This document shows, one piece after another, positions 6,955-11,555 of a stretch of DNA of 11,555 nt; position 1 is the stretch's first letter; every line of letters begins with the position of its first letter. The DNA comes from an uncultured Gemmatimonadota bacterium. Its GTDB lineage: Bacteria > Gemmatimonadota > Gemmatimonadetes > Gemmatimonadales > GWC2-71-9. The notes under the pieces are model-generated. The model did no database searches and was not told the DNA's origin. It worked only from the letters and a program-made list of their open reading frames with translations. The DNA lies in NCBI GenBank assembly GCA_946479805.1, contig CAMLHP010000062.1, forward strand, positions 1 to 11,555. The letters run 5' to 3'. The position numbers and the translations under genes are program-made.

Positions 6955-8162
6955 GTGAAGGAGTCCTGGCCCGCCTGAGGGCCCTGCTGGGTGATTCCGG
7001 AGTGGCCGCCGGCATCGACGGGACCCCGCGCGCGATGCCCGAGAGCACCGAGGACGTCGCCGAGGTGATGCAGCTGGCCCATGCCGAGGGGTGGAAGGTC
7101 CGGGTCGAGGGCCAGGCCACCTGGCTGGGACCGGACGCACCAGCCCAGCTGGCGCTCAGCACCCGCGCACTCAACCGGGTCGTCTCGGTAAGCGCGGAGG
7201 ACCTCGTCGCCACCGCCCAGGCCGGGGCGCCGCTCGACGTGCTGAGGCGGCACCTGGGCGAGGCCGGCATGTGGTTTCCGGTGGACCCGCCCGGCAGGCC
7301 GGAGCGCTCGCTGGGCTCGGTGCTGGCCACCGCCACCGCCGGGCCGCTCCGGCTGGGCTTCGGCTTCATCCGGGACCAGGTCGTGGGGCTGACTGTGGTC
7401 ACCGGTGACGGCCAGGTGGTGAGTACCGGTGGGCGGGTGGTGAAGAACGTGGCGGGGTACGACCTGGCCAAGCTGGAGATCGGCGGCTTTGGCGGCTTCG
7501 GCATCATCACCGAGGTCAACCTGCGGCTCCGCGCCGTGCCGCGCGCAGACCTCACGATGGTGGCCAGTGGCTCGCGAGACGACCTGTCCGCGGCGGCCCG
7601 CGACATCCGCGACGCCGGGATCGGCTGCGCAGCGCTGGAGCTGGTGTCTCCCACACTGGCAGCGGAATCGGAATGGCTTCTCGCCGCCCGCCTCACCGGA
7701 ACCGACGGCGCAGTCGAGGCCGACGCCCGGCGGGTCGCAGCGGTGGCCGCGCGCGACTGGACCGCGCTCGCTTCGGAGCGGAGCGCTTCGCTCTGGGCCC
7801 TCATCGCGCGGGGACCGGTGGGTCCGCCCGTCACCCTCCGACTCGGAGTCCTTCCCGAGGGAGTGGACGAGATGCTCGACGCAGTGACCCGCGATCTCGA
7901 CGAGGGACTTGTCTCGGCCGGCCCCTCGGGCGGCGGGCTCCGCTGGGCGGGAGAGATTGATGCTGAAAGGCTCCGCACCATGCGGCGGATGCTGGCCGCG
8001 CGCGAGATACCGCTCACACTGGAGCGGGCGCCGTGGGAACTGCGCCGCGAGGTGGGCCACTTCGGCGCCTACCGCGAGGGCGTGGGCGCGCTGGTGAGCA
8101 AGCTCAGGGAGGTGTTCGACCCGGGCGAGCAGCTCAGCGTCGCACTGGAGGCGGAGACGTGA
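6951..8162 (+). CDS. glcE: Glycolate oxidase FAD-binding subunit GlcE
   Basis: This is the second flavin-binding subunit of glycolate oxidase, paralogous to the FAD domain of GlcD but with a different C-terminus. From ATG 6951 it has 403 residues, somewhat longer than the roughly 350 of E. coli GlcE. An upstream in-frame ATG at 6930 exists, but GGAGGAG (6940-6946) sits 4 nt before ATG 6951, and that start gives the ATGA overlap with glcD. The diagnostic motif GGRVVKNVAGYDLAKL begins at residue 160, followed by GGFGGFGIITEVNLRL. The N-terminal flavin loop (EGQATWLG) is divergent from the usual glycine-rich form. The last residues overlap the GTG start of glcF. Confidence 0.92.
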   Translation: MSEGVLARLRALLGDSGVAAGIDGTPRAMPESTEDVAEVMQLAHAEGWKVRVEGQATWLGPDAPAQLALSTRALNRVVSVSAEDLVATAQAGAPLDVLRRHLGEAGMWFPVDPPGRPERSLGSVLATATAGPLRLGFGFIRDQVVGLTVVTGDGQVVSTGGRVVKNVAGYDLAKLEIGGFGGFGIITEVNLRLRAVPRADLTMVASGSRDDLSAAARDIRDAGIGCAALELVSPTLAAESEWLLAARLTGTDGAVEADARRVAAVAARDWTALASERSASLWALIARGPVGPPVTLRLGVLPEGVDEMLDAVTRDLDEGLVSAGPSGGGLRWAGEIDAERLRTMRRMLAAREIPLTLERAPWELRREVGHFGAYREGVGALVSKLREVFDPGEQLSVALEAET

Positions 8163-9400
8163 GGGATCGCGAGCAACTGGCCCGGCAGTTGGACCAGGCG
8201 CTCGCCAATTGCGTCCACTGCGGATTCTGCCTGCCCGCCTGCCCCACCTACCTGGCCACCGCCGACGAAGCCGACTCTCCCCGCGGACGCATAGTCCTCA
8301 TGCGGGGCCTCTCGGCCGCCATCTTCCAGCCCGGCGACGACGCCGTGGCCCAGCACCTCGACGCCTGCCTCGGTTGCCGCGGCTGTGAACCGGTGTGCCC
8401 ATCGGGCGTGGAGTACGGCAGGGGACTCGAGGCTGCGCGGGCAATGCTGGCGCGCGAGCGGGGCATGCCGCTCATAGCCCGCATGATGCTCGCCGTGTTC
8501 CGGAGGAAGTGGCTCTGGAAGCCGATCATGGCGCTCACCAGGATGCTGCGGGAGACAGGAATCCCGGCCCGGCTGGCGGGAAGCGGCCGGCTCGGGTTCA
8601 TGATGGGGATGGTGGCCAGCACGAGGGGCGAGCGTCGAGCTTCGAGCTTCGAGGGAACGACGTCATCCTCGCAGCTCGCAGCTCGCGGCTCGGCCCTGTT
8701 GTTCCGCGGCTGCGTCATGTCCGGCCTCTTCTCCCACGTCCACGACGCAACCCGTCGCGCGCTCAGGAACTCGGGCTACCAGGTCCGCGAGGTGCGCAGC
8801 CAGGTCTGCTGCGGCGCGCTGCACCTCCACGCCGGTGACGAGGAAGGCGCCAGGGCGCTGGCGCGCGAGAACCTCGAAGCCTTCAAGCACACCGAGGGAC
8901 CCATAGTGGTCAACAGCGCCGGCTGCGGCGCGATGCTCAAGGAGTACGCCCACCTGCTGGACGGCGCTGCGGAGTTCTCGGCCCGCGTGCGGGATGTGAG
9001 CGAGGTGGTGGTCGCAAGTCACGAGTCCCGAGTCACGAGTGGAAACTCTCAACTCACAACTCGCAACTCCCAACTCGCAGTTTATGATGCTCCCTGCCAC
9101 CTGCAGCATGCCCAGGGCATCCAGCAGCAGCCACTCGACATGCTGAGGTCGGTACCCGGCCTCACGCTGCTGGTTCCGCCGGGCTCGAGCCAGTGCTGCG
9201 GGAGTGCGGGCATCTACTCGCTGGTGGAGCCGGGGATGTCCCGTGAGGTGCTGGCGGCCAAGATCGCGGAGATTGCCGCGATGGAGCCGAGGCCCGATGT
9301 GGTGCTGACCGGCAACCCCGGGTGCCTCATGCAGATCGGCGCCGGCCTCCGTGCCGCGGGGCTGCCGATCGCGGTGCGCCACCCGATCGAGCTGCTCTGA
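8159..9400 (+). CDS. glcF: Glycolate oxidase iron-sulfur subunit GlcF
   Basis: This subunit carries electrons from the GlcD/GlcE flavins to the membrane. At 413 residues it is close to E. coli GlcF. The start is GTG 8159, overlapping the glcE stop as GTGA, with GGAGG at 8147-8151 seven bases upstream. Earlier in-frame codons would run deep into glcE. Two [4Fe-4S] motifs are intact: CVHCGFCLPACP (C18, C21, C24, C28) and CLGCRGCEPVCP (C70, C73, C76, C80). Two CCG domains follow, with CCGALHLHAG and CCGSAGIYSL as landmarks, and the protein ends in HPIELL. Two low-complexity linkers, residues about 157-179 and 286-307, do not look like GlcF. They are encoded by inverted heptamer arrays that keep the frame. 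The first lies between the ferredoxin region and the first CCG domain, the second just before the DAPCHLQHAQG strand of the second CCG domain. The protein is probably functional because all ligands remain. Confidence 0.93.
   Translation: MRDREQLARQLDQALANCVHCGFCLPACPTYLATADEADSPRGRIVLMRGLSAAIFQPGDDAVAQHLDACLGCRGCEPVCPSGVEYGRGLEAARAMLARERGMPLIARMMLAVFRRKWLWKPIMALTRMLRETGIPARLAGSGRLGFMMGMVASTRGERRASSFEGTTSSSQLAARGSALLFRGCVMSGLFSHVHDATRRALRNSGYQVREVRSQVCCGALHLHAGDEEGARALARENLEAFKHTEGPIVVNSAGCGAMLKEYAHLLDGAAEFSARVRDVSEVVVASHESRVTSGNSQLTTRNSQLAVYDAPCHLQHAQGIQQQPLDMLRSVPGLTLLVPPGSSQCCGSAGIYSLVEPGMSREVLAAKIAEIAAMEPRPDVVLTGNPGCLMQIGAGLRAAGLPIAVRHPIELL
8628..8693. repeat. Inverted heptamer array inside glcF, first copy
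   Basis: The left arm is GCGAGCG, TCGAGCT, TCGAGCT, TCGAGGG (8628-8655). The loop 8656-8667 holds the palindrome GACGTC. The right arm is CTCGCAG, CTCGCAG, CTCGCGG, CTCGG (8668-8693). The reverse complement of 8628-8653 matches 8668-8693 at 21 of 26 positions, with mismatches falling mainly at one fixed place per heptamer. The encoded residues, about 157-179, are rich in Ser, Arg, Ala and Gly. Confidence 0.8.
9015..9079. repeat. Inverted heptamer array inside glcF, second copy
   Basis: Left heptamers are CAAGTCA, CGAGTCC, CGAGTCA, CGAGTGG (9015-9042). After 9043-9044, five right heptamers follow as ACTCNCA from 9045 to 9079, with N being T, A, G, C, G. GAGT cores on the left face ACTC cores on the right at the same 7-bp spacing, so a broken-stem hairpin can form. 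The frame is kept, and the encoded residues (about 286-307) are Ser, Thr, Asn and Gln rich. Confidence 0.8.
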
Positions 9401-9554
9401 CTGCAACCGCAGATTTCGCCGATTTTCACTGCCGATTGTGCGGTGCAGGAGCCCGGCTCCAGGAACGACCACACGTCACTCGGCGTGGCGGCCAGCGGCC
9501 GGTGTGGCCCGACGAATAATCGGCAGTGAGAATCCGCGTCATCTGCGGTTGCAG
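9401..9554. repeat. 37-bp imperfect inverted repeat with structured core
   Basis: The left arm 9401-9437 and the reverse complement of 9518-9554 agree at 33 of 37 positions, beginning CTGCAACCGCAGAT and ending TCACTGCCGATT. The arms contain loosely repeated GCNGATT units. The 80-nt core has its own hairpins: GGAGC-CCG-GCTCC at 9448-9460 and CCACAC (9469-9474) facing GTGTGG (9502-9507). The left arm begins on the base after the glcF stop. The element could act as a transcription end for the glc operon or be a MITE-like insertion; no target duplication was evident. Confidence 0.85.
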
Positions 9555-9579
9555 TAGGGGTTGCGGTTACCTTTGAGCC

Positions 9580-10569
9580 ATGATCGATCGCGCCGTTACG
9601 CTGCGCAGGGCTGAACTCGACATCGTCCGCTTCGGCGCCGCGGTGGTGGTCGAGTCGCCCGCCGTATTCCGCTTCGAGGGAAGCGGTGCCGTGCAGGTGC
9701 TGCAGGGCCTCCTCACCAACGACATCGAGAAGCCGGGCAACGAGAGCCTCATCTACGGCGCGCTCCTCACACCCAAGGGCATGATCGTGTTCGACGTGTG
9801 GGCAGCCCGGGCCAACGGCGACGTGCTCCTCTTTGCCCGCCCCGAGGCGCGGGGTCCCGCAGCCGAGCTGTTCCAGAAGTCGGTGCCGCCCCGTCTGGCG
9901 CGGGTCACCGACCAGACCTCCGAACTCAATGTGGCCTGGCTCATTGGCGCCCAGGCCTTCCAGACCCTCGCCCGGGCCGGGCTGGGCCCGCTCCCCGACT
10001 CGGCGGGGCGGGTCACCACCATTGACACCGTCCGCGGCCGCCTGGTGGTGGGCCTCCCGCCGGACGGCGCTCCCTTCGGGGCCATGATGGCAGGGCCGGA
10101 GCCGGCCCTGGGACTGGCGCTGGACCTGCTGGGGTCTGAAGGCGGCACCCGGGGCGACCCGAGGCTGCTGGAGGCCGCCCGGATCCTGTCAGGCTGGCCC
10201 GCGCTCGGCGCCGAGATCGGGGAGCGCACCCTCCCCCAGGAAGTGAGGTTCGACGCCATCGGCGGGGTGTCCTACACCAAGGGATGCTACGTGGGGCAGG
10301 AGACCGTGGCGCGGGTCCATTTCCGGGGGCACACCAACCGCGAGCTTCGGGGACTGCGCTGGGATTCATCGGACCCGCCCGAGGGTTACAGCGTCGTCAA
10401 TGGCGACCGCGAAGTGGGCGCGATCTCGTCGATGCTGGTGCTGGACGACAGGACCCTGGGGCTCGCGGTACTCCGCCGTGAAGTGGCCACCGGAGACACC
10501 GTCTCGGCCGGCGACCGACTCGCCACGGTGGTGAGCCTGCCGTTCGCGGACCGGGACATAGACGGATAG
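9580..10569 (+). CDS. ygfZ: YgfZ/GcvT-like folate-binding protein
   Basis: Members of this family bind tetrahydrofolate and support repair or assembly of certain Fe-S enzymes; E. coli YgfZ loss lowers activity of Fe-S proteins such as MiaB. At 329 residues the length is normal. The signature KGCYVGQE is at residues 234-241, followed by TVARVHFRGHTNRELRGL. The N-terminus has the aminomethyltransferase-like fold landmarks: LQGLLTNDIE and a GALLTPKGMIVFDVW strand. It lacks the rest of the glycine cleavage T-protein, so it is not gcvT. No Shine-Dalgarno sequence precedes ATG 9580; TACCTT (9568-9573) lies 6 nt upstream and may be a -10 for a leaderless message. It follows glcF, whose product has two [4Fe-4S] clusters, so a supporting role is possible, but it is separated by the inverted repeat and may be a separate transcript. 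Confidence 0.92.
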   Translation: MIDRAVTLRRAELDIVRFGAAVVVESPAVFRFEGSGAVQVLQGLLTNDIEKPGNESLIYGALLTPKGMIVFDVWAARANGDVLLFARPEARGPAAELFQKSVPPRLARVTDQTSELNVAWLIGAQAFQTLARAGLGPLPDSAGRVTTIDTVRGRLVVGLPPDGAPFGAMMAGPEPALGLALDLLGSEGGTRGDPRLLEAARILSGWPALGAEIGERTLPQEVRFDAIGGVSYTKGCYVGQETVARVHFRGHTNRELRGLRWDSSDPPEGYSVVNGDREVGAISSMLVLDDRTLGLAVLRREVATGDTVSAGDRLATVVSLPFADRDIDG

Positions 10570-10586
10570 ACCAGCGCGCCGTCGTC

Positions 10587-10736
10587 GCTCCAACAGCGGC
10601 TAAAGCCGCTGCTCGGCTCTGCTCCAACAGCGGCTAAAGCCGCTTCTCGGCTCTGCGGCTGAAGCCGCTCAGCCCCGCCGAGAAACGAAATCACGTCGCT
10701 TTAGCGACAGAGCCGAGCGGCGGCTTCAGCCGACGA
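10587..10736. repeat. REP/REPIN cluster, copy at the 3' side of the RAYT gene
   Basis: Two single REP hairpins come first: CAGCGGCT-AA-AGCCGCTG at 10594-10611, and the same stem at 10628-10644. A REPIN-like unit follows at 10646-10736, bounded by the 10-bp inverted repeat CTCGGCTCTG (10646-10655) and CAGAGCCGAG (10708-10717), with nested hairpins at 10655-10668, 10695-10708 and 10721-10732. The cluster is 148/150 identical to 11314-11463 in the same orientation. It lies between the converging ygfZ and RAYT genes, where it could also end transcription from both sides. Confidence 0.9.
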
Positions 10737-10780
10737 CCGATCTCGACCGATCTCGACAATCTCGACGACCGATCTCGTCG
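10734..10780. repeat. Decamer array following the REPIN
   Basis: CGACCGATCT occurs at 10734, 10744 and 10766, with a shortened CGACAATCT at 10754. The unit begins inside the REPIN's terminal bases but differs from the units at the other two REPINs. The rest of the stretch to the RAYT stop at 10796 shows nothing further. Confidence 0.7.
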
Positions 10781-10795
10781 TTCCAGCTCGTCTCC

Positions 10796-11227
10796 TCAGC
10801 CTTGCGTCAGTCGTTCATACAGTTCGTACCGTCGCGGTTCCCACCCTGTGATGACTTCATCCGGATGATGTTGCGGCTGGCTCAGAACGTACTTGATGAC
10901 CCTTTCGAGCATGCTCGAACTCACCGAATGGACGCTGTATCCCTTCTCCCAGCGGAGTACGCCGCGCTCGGCAACGCCTTCCTTCCCCGCCAGCATCGAG
11001 CTCCCTCCCTTCCAGCGCTGGAGCAGCCGAGGCAGATCGGTGGTGGGCTCGGTTCGCGCCGCCAGATGCAAATGGCTACGGACTGCGCCAAGCGCCAACA
11101 GCGTAGTCCGCTCCTGGCGGGCCACCGCGGGGAGATAGTTCTCCAGGAAGCCGGCGATGTCGGCGTTAAGCACGCGTGCCCGATCCCGGGTGGTCCAAAC
11201 GACGTGAAGGTAGATCCGGTGGTACAT
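10796..11227 (-). CDS. REP-associated tyrosine transposase (Y1_Tnp, HUH)
   Basis: This is a single-strand DNA endonuclease of the IS200/IS605-like Y1 family that cleaves and joins at REP hairpins. The frame is open further upstream, to 11320, but that part is translated REP DNA. The ATG at 11227 (minus strand) begins the real domain with MYHRIYLHVVWTTRDR, matching the H-x-V-W-x-T start of the family, and gives 143 residues. The metal-binding HUH motif is H52-L53-H54 in GAVRSHLHL. The Lys-rich WKGGSS helix follows, then W-E-K-G-Y-S. The catalytic tyrosine is Y113 in VIKYVLSQPQHH, the usual YIxxQxxHH position. All key residues are present, so it is probably active or recently so. No tnpB accompanies it, and REP clusters flank it, which favours RAYT over a plain IS200 copy. 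No clear ribosome binding site is visible. Confidence 0.88.
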   Translation of the reverse strand: MYHRIYLHVVWTTRDRARVLNADIAGFLENYLPAVARQERTTLLALGAVRSHLHLAARTEPTTDLPRLLQRWKGGSSMLAGKEGVAERGVLRWEKGYSVHSVSSSMLERVIKYVLSQPQHHPDEVITGWEPRRYELYERLTQG

Positions 11228-11313
11228 GCCACATGATGCATACGGGGACGGCCTCGCGCCAACCGGAATTGCACGTGGATGAGCTGAAACACGCGACGAG
11301 AGGGTGGTGGAAA

Positions 11314-11463
11314 GCTCCAACAGCGGCTAAAGCCGCTGGCCGGCTCTGCTCCAACAGCGGCTAAAGCCGCTTCTCGGCTCTGCGGCTGAAGCCGCTCAGC
11401 CCCGCCGAGAAACGAAATCACGTCGCTTTAGCGACAGAGCCGAGCGGCGGCTTCAGCCGACGA
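11314..11463. repeat. REP/REPIN cluster, copy upstream of the RAYT gene
   Basis: This is the same arrangement as 10587-10736, shifted by 727 bp. Single REP hairpins lie at 11321-11338 and 11355-11371, then the REPIN spans 11373-11463 with its 10-bp inverted repeat at 11373-11382 and 11435-11444. Only positions 11339 and 11340 differ from the other copy. Between the RAYT start and this cluster (11228-11313) no gene or convincing promoter was found. Confidence 0.9.
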
Positions 11464-11553
11464 TAACCGTCGACAGCCGACGACAGCCGTCGACAGCCGA
11501 CGACAGCCGACGACAGCCGTCGACAGCCGACGATAGCCGACGACAGCCGGCGT
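11464..11553. repeat. Decamer array following the REPIN
   Basis: Nine 10-bp units run in register from the REPIN's last decamer (CAGCCGACGA, 11454-11463). They alternate irregularly between CAGCCGACGA and CAGCCGTCGA, with diverged units at 11464 (TAACCGTCGA) and 11534 (TAGCCGACGA). The array ends at CAGCCGGCGT, near the window edge. No coding frame or spacer structure is present. Confidence 0.88.
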
Positions 11554-11555
11554 TT

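Larger units (their letters stand above)
10587..11463. mobile_element. RAYT gene flanked by direct REP clusters
   Basis: A Y1-type transposase gene on the minus strand lies between two 150-bp REP clusters in direct orientation, giving an 877-bp structure. RAYTs are known in many bacteria as single-copy, domesticated IS200/IS605-like enzymes associated with REP sequences dispersed in the same genome. No tnpB and no target-site duplication are seen. Direct rather than inverted flanks mean that duplication of the REP cluster by recombination or slippage is as likely as transposition of a composite unit. Confidence 0.75.

Noticed and set aside
11228..11320. N-terminal extension of the transposase frame (31 residues)
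   Set aside because: It is translated from the REP cluster and adjacent non-coding DNA. The family's conserved start is at the ATG at 11227.
10921..11421. Minus-strand frame sharing its first residues with one at 10386-10694
   Set aside because: The shared residues come from the duplicated REP cluster read in the same frame. The remainder overlaps the transposase out of frame.
10587..11463. Composite transposon with the 150-bp repeats as its ends
   Set aside because: The repeats are direct multi-hairpin REP clusters, no target duplication is seen, and the Y1 family does not make such ends. It is better described as a RAYT with its REP clusters.
11464..11553. Possible CRISPR-like or satellite array at the right edge
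   Set aside because: The period is 10 bp with no spacers and no cas genes. It is a simple tandem extension of the REPIN end.

Overview
The window comes from a GC-rich bacterial chromosome. The housekeeping genes are densely packed, and several unrelated classes of short palindromic or tandem repeat sit between and inside them. The sigma factor is short, lacks region 1.1 and has a region 2 core like that of the Bacteroidetes-type primary sigma factor (KFISYAVWWVRQ). High GC together with this FCB-like sigma suggests Gemmatimonadota or a close relative. That is an inference from sequence feel, not from a phylogeny.

Layout. (1) Positions 1-169 hold a REP-type inverted element (its left end cut by the window edge), a decamer array and a likely leaderless start signal. 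(2) Positions 170-2942 are a tightly coupled plus-strand unit: an unidentified secreted or lipoprotein-like protein, a PduO-type cobalamin adenosyltransferase, and AroB (3-dehydroquinate synthase). (3) Positions 2943-3969 hold a good sigma-70-type promoter and an RpoD/SigA-family sigma factor. (4) Positions 3970-4054 are almost entirely one long hairpin built from octamer repeats. (5) Positions 4055-9400 form a four-gene operon: an NhaP2-type K+(Na+)/H+ antiporter followed by glcD, glcE and glcF. Each junction is a 4-bp stop/start overlap. GlcDEF is the membrane-associated glycolate (2-hydroxyacid) oxidase. glcF carries two in-frame inverted heptamer arrays in its linkers. (6) Positions 9401-9579 are mostly a long inverted repeat. 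(7) Positions 9580-10569 encode a YgfZ/GcvT-like folate-binding protein linked to Fe-S enzyme maintenance. (8) Positions 10570-11555 hold a REP-associated tyrosine (Y1, HUH) transposase gene on the minus strand. It lies between two nearly identical 150-bp REP clusters in direct orientation, and each cluster runs into a 10-bp-period array.

The metabolic genes are ordinary; the repeats are the unusual part. There are two themes. First, a single-gene RAYT stands with its own REPIN-like elements. Three REPINs are visible, with conserved arms, two different loop sequences, and each extended at the same end by decamers of differing sequence. Second, there are inverted arrays of short units (7, 7 and 8 bp, plus a longer IR). 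They fill two intergenic gaps starting within 1 nt of a stop codon, and they invade glcF twice without breaking frame. These resemble, in behaviour only, the palindromic elements known from Rickettsia coding genes. Whether they form one family, and whether they are known, needs genome-wide searches that could not be run here.
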